DNA of 64,000 nucleotides from assembly GCA_048158365.1 (NCBI GenBank), contig JBLLNL010000005.1; one strand, given 5' to 3'. The DNA is from Azoarcus_F sp048158365 (GTDB taxonomy: Bacteria; Pseudomonadota; Gammaproteobacteria; Burkholderiales; Rhodocyclaceae). A model generated the notes under the pieces. It made no database searches and was not told where the DNA came from. It worked only from the letters and a program-made list of their open reading frames with translations. Of this stretch, positions 15,304 through 25,633 are shown piece after piece; position 1 is the stretch's first letter; each line of letters begins with the position of its first letter. A program made the position numbers and the translations under genes.

Positions 15304-16782
15304 TCAACCCAGAACAAACGGATTCGCGATTTCCTTGTTCGTATTGATCCAGATGCTCTTGACCTGCAGATACTCCTTGATCATTTCCTGTCCGTTCTCG
15401 CGCCCGATGCCCGAACGCTTGTAGCCGCCAAACGGGGACATGTAGCTGACCACGCGGTACGCATTCACCCACACCGTGCCGGCACGAATCCGTTTGGTCA
15501 TCTTCAGCGCACGCCCGATGTCCGAGGTCCAAACCCCGGCCGCCAAGCCGTACAGCACGTCGTTCGCGATCTCGATCGCCTCTTCCTCGTCCTTGAAGCG
15601 GATGATGGACAGGACCGGACCGAATACTTCCTCCTGCGCGATGCGCATGTCGTTGCGCACACCGGTGAAGATCGTCGGCTCGACGAACCAGCCGTCGCCG
15701 CACTCGGGGCCGCTTCCCGGCTTGCCGCCGAGCACGCAGGTGGCCCCCTCCTGCTTCGCGATGTCGATGTAGGACAGGATCTTCTGGTACTGCGGCTGGG
15801 TGGTCACCGGACCGACCTGAGTGATCATGTCCATCGGGTCGCCCATCCGGGCGGTGCCGGCAAGCGCGACGAGTTTCTCGACGAACGCGTCATGAATGCT
15901 GTCCTGAAGCAACAGCCTCGACCCGGCCAGGCAGGTCTGCCCGGTCGCCGCGAAAATGCCCGACACCGCCCCCTTCACCGCGTTGTCGATGTCCGCGTCG
16001 GCAAAAACGATGTTCGGCGACTTGCCCCCGAGTTCGAGCGACACGTGCTTGAGACCGCGTGCCGCGGCCTGATAGACCGCGACACCGCCCGCCTCCCCAC
16101 CGGTAAATGCGACCCTCGCCACCTTGGGATGCTCAACCAGCGCGGAGCCGACTTCGGCGCCGTAGCCGGTGACCACGTTGAATACACCCTTCGGAAAACC
16201 AGCTTCTTCCACGAGCTTCGCGAATTCCAGCATCGACGCGGACGTGAACTCCGAAGGCTTGACGACGACGGTGTTGCCGGCCGCCAGGGCAGGTGCGATC
16301 TTCCAGCTTGCCAGCAGCAACGGCGAGTTCCACGGCGTGATGATGGTGACCACGCCCAGCGGTTCGTACTGGGTGAAGTTGAACATGCCCGGCTTGTCCG
16401 ATGGAATGGTCGCTCCCTCGACCTTGTCCGCCAAGCCACCGAAGTAGTAATACCACTCCGGCATGTAGCGCATCTGCCCGAGCATCTCCGCCTTGAGCTT
16501 GCCGTTGTCGGTGACCTCGACGTCCGCGAGATGCTCGGCCTCCCGCGCGATCAGGTCGCCGAGTTTCCTCAGCAGCGCGCCGCGCGCACTGGGGGTCATG
16601 TCGGCCCACGCACCGCGATCGTAGGCCGCATAGGCGGCATTCACCGCTGCGCTCGCGTCCTCGGTCGTGCCCCGCGGGATCAGGGCCCAAGGCTGACCGG
16701 TAAACGGGTTCTGGGATTCGATGTACCCGCCGGAAGATGGACCCTTCCATTCGGCACCGATATACATCTGGTATTTTTTCAT
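15304..16782 (-). CDS. NAD(P)-dependent aldehyde dehydrogenase
   Basis: This 492-residue class I/II aldehyde dehydrogenase oxidises an aldehyde to the acid. Catalytic residues are visible: N152 in TPWNSP, K175 in VVVKPSE, E250 in LELGGKSP and the nucleophile C284 in GQTCLAGSR. The cofactor motif FTGGEAGG is at 227-234. The PFGGYKRSGIGRENG C-terminal signature is intact. It stands alone, with flanking gaps of about 200 bp each, so the substrate is unclear. The nearby TRAP/metalloenzyme cluster ends 1.7 kb away and no shared operator is seen. A 42-codon frame upstream (16820-16948) was not accepted as a gene. Confidence 0.92.
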   Translation of the reverse strand: MKKYQMYIGAEWKGPSSGGYIESQNPFTGQPWALIPRGTTEDASAAVNAAYAAYDRGAWADMTPSARGALLRKLGDLIAREAEHLADVEVTDNGKLKAEMLGQMRYMPEWYYYFGGLADKVEGATIPSDKPGMFNFTQYEPLGVVTIITPWNSPLLLASWKIAPALAAGNTVVVKPSEFTSASMLEFAKLVEEAGFPKGVFNVVTGYGAEVGSALVEHPKVARVAFTGGEAGGVAVYQAAARGLKHVSLELGGKSPNIVFADADIDNAVKGAVSGIFAATGQTCLAGSRLLLQDSIHDAFVEKLVALAGTARMGDPMDMITQVGPVTTQPQYQKILSYIDIAKQEGATCVLGGKPGSGPECGDGWFVEPTIFTGVRNDMRIAQEEVFGPVLSIIRFKDEEEAIEIANDVLYGLAAGVWTSDIGRALKMTKRIRAGTVWVNAYRVVSYMSPFGGYKRSGIGRENGQEMIKEYLQVKSIWINTNKEIANPFVLG

Positions 16783-16972
16783 CGTCGCTCCTGTCTGGGA
16801 GTGATTGTCCGAGCCTTCATCATTGCGGGTAGCCGCCCGGTCTGAGCGGCAGCGCCGAAGGCCTCGAGGAGGTGCGCAGCTCGATCATGTCGTCTTGGCC
16901 GCGCAGACGAGGCTCGAAGCCGAGTCCGGCGATCTTGATCGGACCCATGCGCCACTGCGCTGCGGTCGTCAC

Positions 16973-17148
16973 TCATCCTTGCAAGGCTTCACTTGGAAGG
17001 TGGTGAAAGGCCGCCGCCTCGTTGAGACGACGGTCGAGACTGGCCAGGCGTGCCCCGGTTCTGTGCGCAACGGCCAGATGCAGGGCGTCTCCGGTGCGCA
17101 GCGCCAGCGGCGAATCGATGAACACCGCCGCGGTGCGAAAATCGGCCG
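16973..17148 (-). pseudogene. 3' remnant of a PIN-domain toxin gene
   Basis: The minus-strand frame encodes a peptide with LALRTGDALHLAVAHRTGAR followed by LASLDRRLNEAA, the usual last third of a VapC-type PIN domain including the D of TGDALHLA and the D of LASLDRR. The first two thirds, with the N-terminal aspartate, are absent. The frame instead runs into the inverted repeat at 17116-17205, where the coding sequence is copied back in reverse. No antitoxin gene is adjacent. It is non-functional as a nuclease. Confidence 0.7.
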
Positions 17149-17205
17149 AACTTCGCACCGCGGAGATCGAGCCGGCCGATTTCCGCACCGCGGCGGTGTT
17201 CATCG
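17116..17205. repeat. 33-bp inverted duplication with 24-bp spacer
   Basis: Positions 17116-17148 and 17173-17205 are reverse complements with one mismatch in 33 (A against G at the tenth base from the inner end), separated by 24 bp. The left arm is the PIN-gene coding sequence on the minus strand; the right arm is an inverted copy of it. The arrangement fits a fold-back or template-switch duplication at the truncation point. The spacer itself contains a partial third copy of the GCACCGCGG motif. Confidence 0.8.
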
Positions 17206-17578
17206 GTTCAACTCGCGACAACATGGTCAACTAGACCCGTATATTCGCACTCGTTGACCACCGAGTAAACGGTTGCTGCGCCCGGTTTCAGCCAACCAGC
17301 CTGATCGGCGTTAGTCGCTAATGAAAACAGCCACCGCACAAAGGCGCTGGTCGCCGTTTCTCGCCAGGGGATCAATGACTCCGACCCCATTGATCCAGGT
17401 CGCACGAGGTCGTGTTTCAACGGAACCTTGAACGATTGATGGCTGATAATGGTCAGGGCGATATGAATGCGACCGCATCCCGACGATCCGGTTGCGAAGA
17501 GGTGCGGAACCAGAGCTACGCGTCGTCTGGTCCGCGCAAGATGCCCGAGGATTCGGGCGACCACCTGAGCCTATCACG
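17206..17578. other. gene-free region upstream of ilvD with a REP-like hairpin
   Basis: No convincing coding frame lies here. The notable element is GGATCAATG (17369-17377) and its exact complement CATTGATCC (17388-17396) around ACTCCGACCC. On the minus strand it reads GGGGTCGGAGTCATTGATC, which I recognise from memory as the kind of REP sequence that accompanies RAYT transposases. The region must also contain the ilvD promoter, but no strong -35/-10 pair is visible. Confidence 0.5.
17369..17396. repeat. REP-like palindrome
   Basis: Perfect 9-bp arms (17369-17377 and 17388-17396) enclose a 10-nt loop. Together with the RAYT-like tail at 19260-19349 it points to a former REP/RAYT unit whose parts now flank ilvD. 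Single-copy status within the window is by eye. Confidence 0.5.
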
Positions 17579-19259
<1,681 letters not shown>

Positions 19260-19261
<2 letters not shown>

Positions 19262-19349
19262 TTTCCTGCCGACGGTGTATCGCTACATCGCACTGAACCC
19301 AGTGCGCGCCAACTTGGTGAGCCGGTCTTCGGCGTCTATGCCAAAGTGA
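19260..19349 (+). pseudogene. tail fragment of a REP-associated (RAYT/Y1) transposase
   Basis: The frame immediately after ilvD encodes FLPTVYRYIALNPVRANLVS, which matches the conserved C-terminal YIELNPVRAGLV motif of RAYT transposases. The catalytic HUH and tyrosine parts are missing, and the frame overlaps the ilvD stop. Only about 20 residues are recognisable, so this is a relic. Confidence 0.6.
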
Positions 19350-19440
19350 GCGCCGGCGGCGGAATCGAGGCCGGTGCCAGTGTCAGCTCCCCACGAGGCA
19401 GCGGCCGCTTGCGCGACTGCTCCGACTGCAGCGGTCGCTA

Positions 19441-20083
19441 TGACGCAAAGCTTCACCGTCGTGAGTGCGAACCTTCACCTCGGACGGAAGGATCTGGATG
19501 CCCTGCACCGTTGGGTCGATAGCATCAGTGCGGACGTTTTTGTGCTCCAGGAGGTCAATGGAGAGGCGGCAGAAACCATCAAACAGTGGCAGGACTATCC
19601 CTACCAGCTCGTGACCCCAGAAGAAGGGCCATTCGGTCTTGCGGTGCTGTCCCGACATCCGCTCGGAGATACCGAAGCACTCGAATCCATTGAGCAGCCG
19701 CTTCGCCATCGGACCTTCGTCGGCTGGCAGGACAAACAGATCGCGCTCTCGGCCATCCATCCCATGCCGCCGATCAGTCCGCTGTAACACGAGCGGCGAG
19801 CTCAGATGCTCGCAGATGAAGCCCGCTGGGCGCGTTCGGTCGAGGTTCCCGCCATCGTCGCGGGTGATCTCAACGCAAGTCCGTAGTCATCGGCCATGCG
19901 GCCAGTCGCTGCCAACGGGCTGAATCGTGCAACCACACTGGCGCCGACATGGTGCTCCCCGTGATTCCGATCGATCACGTTCTGACGAGCACCGGGTGGC
20001 AACTGGTCAAATCAGGGGTGGGACCGGACATCAGCTCGGACCACCGGCCGGTGTATGCGGTGTTGAGACTGGGTGAGTCATGA
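19441..20083 (+). pseudogene. degraded endonuclease/exonuclease/phosphatase-family gene
   Basis: From ATG 19441 the frame encodes MTQSFTVVSANLHLGRKDLD, then ADVFVLQEVNGE, the N-terminal EEP motifs with the metal-binding glutamate. It is interrupted by TAA (19785-19787), continues in frame to VAGDLNASP and meets TAG. The family's last motif, IDHVLTSTGWQLVKSG followed by SSDHRPVYAVLRL, lies in another frame at 19949-20083. Two nonsense codons and one frameshift show that it is inactive. All four canonical EEP motifs can still be recognised, so decay is recent. Confidence 0.8.
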
Positions 20084-20105
20084 ACGAGTTGGAACGCCGA
20101 GGCAA

Positions 20106-20124
20106 GCGCTGACAATCAGCGCTC
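20106..20124. terminator. hairpin after the EEP pseudogene
   Basis: AGCGCTGA (20106-20113) and TCAGCGCT (20117-20124) pair perfectly around CAA. The U-tract is poor (CTTAGT). It lies 23 bp after the pseudogene's stop. Possibly the old terminator of that gene. Confidence 0.35.
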
Positions 20125-20279
20125 TTAGTCTGGGGCTGAGGGTCTCGTCAATGACCATTGTCGGCCAACTGCTGGCTGCCATCCGCCTGCTGAGCGGCGA
20201 ACGCAAACTTGCACCGGCGGCGGTGTCGCTCTGATTCATGCCGCCAGCCGGCAGCGACGTGATCGGAAAGTAAGAACGC

Positions 20280-20690
20280 TCAGTATTCGAGCATGCGCGG
20301 CAATTCCTTGGCCTGCGCGATCCATTTGGTCACTTCGGTTTCCGTCGGCACACGGCGGGTCAGCTTCTTCTGCTCGTTCACTTCTGCCATCGCGGTCGTC
20401 AGGTTGGCTGCATTGCGCCGGGCCAGCTCAGGCACCGTGTCAACGCCGGCAGCTTCGAGCAATTCGGCGTACTCGGAGCCAACACCGTTGATCCGGTAAA
20501 GGTCCACCATGTTGGCGAACTTCAGCACCAGCTTGTCGGTCAAGCCGGCCTTTTCCGCCAGATCCTTGCGCTGCTTTGGCGTGCGGGCGTTTTCGAGCAG
20601 ACCGTCTGTATCCTTGACGCCAGCGCTACGCAGCTTTTCGCCGGTGACCGGACCAATGCCTTCAACATCCTCGATTTTTTTGTTTGCCAT
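20280..20690 (-). CDS. DUF4332-like helix-hairpin-helix protein
   Basis: This 136-residue cytosolic protein has two helix-hairpin-helix-type halves: IEDVEGIGPVTGEKLRSAGV (about residues 5-25) and YRINGVGSEYAELLEAAGVD (about 65-85), as in DUF4332 proteins. Such repeats usually contact DNA or mediate protein contacts. No enzyme domain is present. The gene is monocistronic, and its upstream region is unusually A+T-rich for this window. Its exact role is unknown. Confidence 0.72.
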   Translation of the reverse strand: MANKKIEDVEGIGPVTGEKLRSAGVKDTDGLLENARTPKQRKDLAEKAGLTDKLVLKFANMVDLYRINGVGSEYAELLEAAGVDTVPELARRNAANLTTAMAEVNEQKKLTRRVPTETEVTKWIAQAKELPRMLEY

Positions 20691-21052
20691 TCTGTGACTT
20701 CCGTCTGGTTAAAAATGGAAGGCGCAGTTTAAGGCAAATAACTAAGCCATAGGTAATGCTATATATCTTTTTGGCATAACTTTGGAGAAAATTCGACCAA
20801 GTTTCCAGGGGGCAGCCGCTGACATCAAACGACCAGCCTGAGAATTGCCGAGCGGGCCACGACAACCTGAAGCAAGGAAAGGACTACGAGGTTTTTTCCG
20901 ATGCTGGAAACAACCCCCCAAGGTGGCCGCCCATAACAAAAAACCGACACAAGGCCGGTTCTCTGCTCTTGAACCTAGGTCTAAACCCGAAACTCTGTTT
21001 CCGTACTCATTCCGTACGACTCAGAGTAACTTAACCTAAGTCCTTGATTATA
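20691..21052. other. A+T-rich gene-free stretch between DUF4332 gene and tRNA-Arg
   Basis: These 362 bp contain the promoter of the DUF4332 gene and the tRNA terminator at 20937-20960. Base composition is lower in G+C than the neighbouring genes, as is common beside tRNA genes that have served as integration sites. No integrase or att repeat of useful length is seen. The 12-mer CCGACACAAGGC at 20944-20955 recurs at 21159-21170 on the other side of the tRNA. Confidence 0.4.
20937..20960 (-). terminator. rho-independent terminator for the tRNA-Arg transcript
   Basis: On the minus strand AACCG (20960-20956) pairs with CGGTT (20946-20942) around a 9-nt loop and runs into TTTTTTG. It lies about 95 bp beyond the 3' end of the tRNA in the transcribed direction. 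Confidence 0.65.
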
Positions 21053-21129
21053 TGGCGCGCCCGGCGCGATTCGAACGCACGACCCCTGCCTTCGGAGGGC
21101 AGTACTCTATCCAGCTGAGCTACGGGCGC
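21053..21129 (-). tRNA. tRNA-Arg (anticodon CCG)
   Basis: On the minus strand the 77-nt sequence starts GCGCCCGTAGCTCAGC and ends GCGCCA with an encoded CCA. The acceptor stem GCGCCCG/CGGGCGC, the D-loop AGCTCAGCTGGATAGAG, the anticodon arm CTGCC-CTCCGAA-GGCAG and the T-loop GTTCGAATC are all present. The anticodon CCG reads the CGG arginine codon. It is transcribed away from the cytochrome gene and followed by its own terminator. Confidence 0.95.
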
Positions 21130-21277
21130 GGGGGCTTGACAGCCGGATACGGATGTATCCGACACAAGGCGCGAAAGGATATACCGGAATTATCTGCAAG
21201 TCTATGCACTGCGGCACAAAAAGGTTTTTGTGACGTTATAATCGTGATTCCGCTCCGGCCAGTCAAAAGGATCAAGC

Positions 21278-21736
21278 ATGTCGAAAACCCGTGTTCAGCC
21301 TGCCGCCCGGCGGCACTCCAGCTTTGTGCTTCCTGTTGTCGGTCTGCTCGCGGCCGCGGTCATGGCCGGCTGCGGCAGGGCGCCCGAGGTCGATGTCGAG
21401 CGCACCGCGAGCCTTATCCAGCCGGTCGCGCGAATCGAGCTCCAGCGGGTGCAGGTGGCCGCGGGCAACCGGACCGGTTCGGAGATCTACCAGGCCCTGT
21501 GTACCAGCTGCCATGCGGCAGGCCTGCTCGCAGCGCCGAAGACCGGCGACGCCGCGGACTGGGCCGACCGCATCGCGCAGGGCTTCGACGCGATGGTGAC
21601 GTCGGCCATCAACGGCAAGGGTGCGATGCCTGCACGGGGTGGCGGCGCCGACCTGACCGACACCGAGGTCGCGCGTGCGGTGGCCTATCTGCTGAACACC
21701 GCGGGTGGGGACTTCACCGAACCGCCGGTCGAATAA
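21278..21736 (+). CDS. class I c-type cytochrome, c5-like lipoprotein
   Basis: This 152-residue protein is exported. The N-terminus has a lipobox-like AVMAGC with the cysteine at C32, so it is probably lipid-anchored in the periplasm. A single haem site CTSCH (C75, C78, H79) and a probable distal ligand M117 in KGAMPARGG define a short cytochrome of the c5/c555 type. It would carry electrons to a terminal oxidase or other periplasmic reductase. The position beside tRNA-Arg and rep is, as I recall, common in related betaproteobacteria. Confidence 0.85.
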   Translation: MSKTRVQPAARRHSSFVLPVVGLLAAAVMAGCGRAPEVDVERTASLIQPVARIELQRVQVAAGNRTGSEIYQALCTSCHAAGLLAAPKTGDAADWADRIAQGFDAMVTSAINGKGAMPARGGGADLTDTEVARAVAYLLNTAGGDFTEPPVE

Positions 21737-21848
21737 ACACGACGCCCGATGCTGCATTGATCGAGAAGGGTGGCTGTTGGTCACCCTTCCCGTTTTCCGG
21801 ACACACGGCAGCTACCGGGGTGCGCATCTTCGGCCCGTCCCACGCGCA

Positions 21849-23840
21849 TCAGGACTTGCCGCGCGCCTCGAGCATCGCCCACAGGTTGGCCGCCCGGGCA
21901 CGCCCATCCTCGCGGGAGACCGGCTGGTTGGACTTGCGGTCGTGGATCTTCACGTCCTCGCCCATCTCCTCGATGAAGCGCGACGGCTCGCACACGCGGC
22001 TGTCCTTGCCCGCCTTGCGCCGTTCGCACCATGTGATGTTGAGCGTGCGCTGCGCGCGCGTGATGCCGACATACATCAGGCGTCGTTCCTCGTCGAGTCT
22101 GTCCTCGTCGATGCTGGACTGGTGCGGCAGCAGACCTTCCTCCACGCCGATCATGAACACGTGCTTGAACTCCAGGCCCTTGGACGCATGCAGCGTCGCG
22201 AGTTGCACGCCGTCGAAATCCGGATCTTCCTTGTCCAGCATCGAGATCAGCGCAATGGTCTGCGTGAGTTCGATCAGGTTCTTGCCGTCCTCCTCGCCCT
22301 TGCGCCCGAGCCAGCCGACGAAGTCGCGCACGTTGTTCCACTTGGACTCGGCCTCGCGTGGGTCGAGGTGCTCGAACAGCCACGCCTCATAGCGGATCGC
22401 CGCGAGCAGGTCTTCGAGCAGTTGCGCGGCCGGTTCGCGCGGCGCCCGGTACTGCAGCCGGTTGATGAAGCCGGCGAAGGCCTGCACCAGTTCGAGCTGA
22501 TGCGGCTTGAGATGCTGGACCACGCCCTCCTCGAAGCATGCGGCGAACAGACTGACATGGCGCCGGCCGGCGTAGCTGCCCAGCGCCTCCAGCGTGGCGG
22601 CGCCTATACCGCGGCGAGGCATCGTGATCGCGCGGATGAAGGCGAGATCGTCGTCCTCGTTGACCATCAAGCGCAGATAGGCGATCAGGTCGCGAATCTC
22701 GGCCTTGTCGAAGAAGGACTGGCCGCCCGACAGCACATACGGGATCTTCTGATTGCGCAAGTGTTGCTCGACGATCCGGGCCTGATGGTTGCCACGGTAC
22801 AGGATCGCGTAGTCGGAAAAGCGGGTGCGCTGCTCGAACCTGTGCGCCGAGATCTTCATCGCGATCGACTCGGCCTCGTGCTCGGCGTCGCGGCAGGCGG
22901 TCACCACGATCTGCTCGCCGGCACCGTGCTCGGACCACAGGCGCTTGTCGAACAGTTTCTCGTTGTTCGCGATCAGCGTATTGGCCGCATGCAGGATGCG
23001 CGCCGACGAGCGGTAGTTCTGCTCCAGCTTGATGACTTTCAGTTCCGGATAGTCCTGCTTGAGCAGCTTCAGGTTCTCGACGTCCGCGCCGCGCCAGGCG
23101 TAGATCGCCTGATCGTCATCGCCGACCGCGGTGAAGGCGCCGCGCACGCCGGCGAGCAGGCGCAGCAGCCGGTATTGCGCGCGGTTGGTGTCCTGGTATT
23201 CGTCGATCAGCAGATAACGCAGCCGGTTCTGCCATCGCTCGCGCACTTCCGGGTGTTCATCCAACAGCCGCACCGGCAACGAGATCAGGTCGTCGAAGTC
23301 CACCGCCTGGTAGGCCCGCAGCGTGCGCTCGTACTCCTTGTACAGGACGGCGGCCGAGCTGGACAGTTCGTTCTCCGCAAGTTGCGCCGCCTCCTCCGGC
23401 GTGATCATCGCGTTCTTCCACGACGATATCTGCCACTGCATCTGCTTGGCGATGCCCTTGTCGGCATCACCGGCGATGTCGGCGACGATCTGCACCGTGT
23501 CGGACGCGTCCAGGATCGAGAACTGCGGCTTCAGCCCGCAATGTGCCGCCTCCTGACGGATGATGCGCACGCCCAGCGCGTGGAAGGTGCATACGGTCAA
23601 CCCCTTGGGCGCCCGCCCGCCCATCAGCCCGGCGACCCGCTCCTGCATCTCCCGGGCCGCCTTGTTGGTGAAGGTGATCGCGGCGATGTTGTTCGGATTG
23701 ATGCCGCACTGGTCGATCAGCCACGCGATCTTGTGCGTGATGACCCGCGTCTTGCCGCTGCCGGCACCCGCAAGCACCAGGCTGGGTCCGTCCAGATAGC
23801 GGATCGCCTCGCGTTGCGGTGGGTTGAGATGGGCAGACAT
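21849..23840 (-). CDS. rep: ATP-dependent DNA helicase Rep
   Basis: This 663-residue SF1A helicase translocates 3' to 5' and helps forks pass obstacles. Motif I is GAGSGKT (25-31), motif Ia follows with ITFTNKAAREM, motif II is the DEYQDTN segment and motif III GDDDQAIYAWRGA. Late motifs include HASKGLEFKHVF. The length fits Rep rather than the longer UvrD (about 720 residues). The ATG at 23840 gives the family start MSAHLNPPQREA; the 90-codon upstream extension was rejected. It is preceded on the same strand by dadA. Confidence 0.93.
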   Translation of the reverse strand: MSAHLNPPQREAIRYLDGPSLVLAGAGSGKTRVITHKIAWLIDQCGINPNNIAAITFTNKAAREMQERVAGLMGGRAPKGLTVCTFHALGVRIIRQEAAHCGLKPQFSILDASDTVQIVADIAGDADKGIAKQMQWQISSWKNAMITPEEAAQLAENELSSSAAVLYKEYERTLRAYQAVDFDDLISLPVRLLDEHPEVRERWQNRLRYLLIDEYQDTNRAQYRLLRLLAGVRGAFTAVGDDDQAIYAWRGADVENLKLLKQDYPELKVIKLEQNYRSSARILHAANTLIANNEKLFDKRLWSEHGAGEQIVVTACRDAEHEAESIAMKISAHRFEQRTRFSDYAILYRGNHQARIVEQHLRNQKIPYVLSGGQSFFDKAEIRDLIAYLRLMVNEDDDLAFIRAITMPRRGIGAATLEALGSYAGRRHVSLFAACFEEGVVQHLKPHQLELVQAFAGFINRLQYRAPREPAAQLLEDLLAAIRYEAWLFEHLDPREAESKWNNVRDFVGWLGRKGEEDGKNLIELTQTIALISMLDKEDPDFDGVQLATLHASKGLEFKHVFMIGVEEGLLPHQSSIDEDRLDEERRLMYVGITRAQRTLNITWCERRKAGKDSRVCEPSRFIEEMGEDVKIHDRKSNQPVSREDGRARAANLWAMLEARGKS

Positions 23841-23917
23841 GCGGGCGGCGGCCGGACCTGGGTGAAGGCTGGGGGAGGCACAGTGTACCCGAGCGGGCAT
23901 GCCCCGGCACCCGGTCT

Positions 23918-25180
23918 TCAGGTCTCGCCGTAGCCCCTCAACTCGACCGCCGGCGTGTCGCCGGAGATCAGATCGCCGAGCGCCGCACCCGAACCGCAGG
24001 CCATGGTCCAGCCCAGTGTGCCGTGCCCGGTATTGAGCCACAGGTTCGGGTAGCGCGATCGACCGACGAAGGGCACGCTGGACGGAGTGACCGGCCTGAG
24101 GCCGCACCACAGGGCCGGTTCGGCCGATGGTCTGAGCTGCGGAAACAGTGCGTGGGTTCGACGCAGCAGGGCCTCCGAGCGCGAAGGGTTCGGTCGCAGG
24201 TCGTAGCCACAGAACTCGGCGGTCCCGGCCACGCGCAGACGGTTCCCGAGCCGGGAGAACACCAGCTTGTGCGCATCGTCGGTCATGCTCGTGACCGGGG
24301 CGACGCTGTCCTCGGACAGCGGGATCGTGGCCGAGTAGCCCTTGGCCGGATAGACCGGCAGCCGAATGCCGAGGGGGCGCAGCAGCAGCGGACTGTAGCT
24401 GCCCATGGCGACGACGAAGCCGTCGGCGACCTCGGTGTCACCCTGCAGCGTCGTGATCGATGTGATCCGCCCGCCGCTCTCGTTGATTGCGCTCACGGTC
24501 GTGCCATAGCGGAACTGCACGCCGCGCAGTCGACAGCGCTCGGCGAGTTGGGTCGTGAACGCCCGGGCGTCGCCCGATTCGTCCGCAGCGGTGAAGTCCC
24601 CGCCCACCAGCTGGCCGCGAATCGCCGACAGGGCCGGCTCGATCGCGACGCATTCGTCGGCCGAGACCACGCGACGGTCGCAGCCCAGCTCGCGCAGCGT
24701 CGCAACCGCGTCGACCGCATGGCGATATTCGTCCGCATCGGTATAGATGTGCAAGATGCCGCGTTCCAGCTGATCGTAGGCCAGCGGTTCGCCGTCGCTC
24801 GCCAGGCGGGCGCGCAGGCGCTTGAGCTCCTGTTCGCTGTACAGCGCCAGCTCGACGATGCGACGGATGTTGGTCCGCGTACGTGACGGCAGGCACTCGC
24901 GCAGAAAACCGGCCGTCCATGCCAGCAGCGCCGGGTCGGGACGCAGTCGGAACAAGAGCGGCGCGTCTTCGCGGCCCAGCCAGCGCAACGCCTTCAGCGG
25001 TGTGCGCGGATTGGCCCACGGTTCCGCATGCGAGACCGAGATCTGCCCGCCGTTGGCAAAGCTGGTTTCCAGGGCCGGGCCGGGTTGCCGGTCGAAAACG
25101 ACCACATCATGACCCTTGCCGGAAAGGTACCAGGCAGTGGTCACTCCGACCACGCCGCCACCCATAATTGCGATCTTCAT
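23918..25180 (-). CDS. dadA: D-amino acid dehydrogenase small subunit type (DadA)
   Basis: This 420-residue FAD enzyme deaminates D-amino acids, mostly D-alanine, to keto acids and passes electrons to the quinone pool at the inner membrane. The N-terminal dinucleotide site is GGGVVGVTTAWYLSGKGHDV (about 7-26). The C-terminal NTGHGTLGWTMACGSG motif completes the FAD pocket. The full length is present. A second alanine-catabolic enzyme, alanine dehydrogenase, is represented only by the remnant at 2252-2368. The 77-bp gap to rep suggests separate or weakly linked transcription. Confidence 0.9.
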   Translation of the reverse strand: MKIAIMGGGVVGVTTAWYLSGKGHDVVVFDRQPGPALETSFANGGQISVSHAEPWANPRTPLKALRWLGREDAPLLFRLRPDPALLAWTAGFLRECLPSRTRTNIRRIVELALYSEQELKRLRARLASDGEPLAYDQLERGILHIYTDADEYRHAVDAVATLRELGCDRRVVSADECVAIEPALSAIRGQLVGGDFTAADESGDARAFTTQLAERCRLRGVQFRYGTTVSAINESGGRITSITTLQGDTEVADGFVVAMGSYSPLLLRPLGIRLPVYPAKGYSATIPLSEDSVAPVTSMTDDAHKLVFSRLGNRLRVAGTAEFCGYDLRPNPSRSEALLRRTHALFPQLRPSAEPALWCGLRPVTPSSVPFVGRSRYPNLWLNTGHGTLGWTMACGSGAALGDLISGDTPAVELRGYGET

Positions 25181-25633
25181 TCGGACATCCTATCCAGTCC
25201 GGCAAGAATGGCCGGACGCGAACCTCACACGCCTGCGCGCCCGCCTGCTGAAGCACGGCAACGCTCCGCGGTCACGCCCTCTTCGATGCGGGTCTCGGGC
25301 TGCTGAACCGGGTCGCGGACCGACAGGTCGCATCGGAGTCGAAGCACCGGAGCGTCGTACCGGAAGGCGAAGCGACGGGAACGAGGGGCTCAATCCTACC
25401 GTCTTGTGACGTTTCTGGTGGACAAGTCGTGCGGGTCGGGCTCAAATACCCGGACAGCACCGCCGGACGATGGGCGAATGCCCGGATCGTCCGGTCGGGC
25501 AATGAACGGCGGGCCTGGCGGGCAGCACTGTTCGACATGCCATGGCCGGCGACGACAAGCGTCGGAATCCGCGAGGATCCGTCCGCTCATGGCCCATAAT
25601 GATTTTGCGGACCTTGTTCAGGAGTGGTCGAGA
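25181..25633. other. gene-free region between dadA and dksA
   Basis: These 453 bp separate divergent dadA and dksA and so must hold both promoters. All frames present lack family character. An in-frame ATG at 25589 could extend dksA by 15 codons. I see no operator, repeat or RNA structure worth naming. Confidence 0.4.

Noticed and set aside
16820..16948. 42-codon minus-strand frame upstream of the aldehyde dehydrogenase gene
   Set aside because: It has a start and stop but no convincing ribosome site, and the peptide resembles nothing I know.
17208..17564. 118-codon minus-strand frame upstream of ilvD
   Set aside because: It contains the REP-like hairpin as codons and has no family character.
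20691..21170. Possible integration site beside tRNA-Arg
   Set aside because: No integrase, island or tRNA 3'-end duplicate is present; only a 12-bp repeat is seen.
21705..23933. Plus-strand frame of 742 codons opposite rep
   Set aside because: Same reason: no domain, biased composition, and a complete helicase gene on the other strand.
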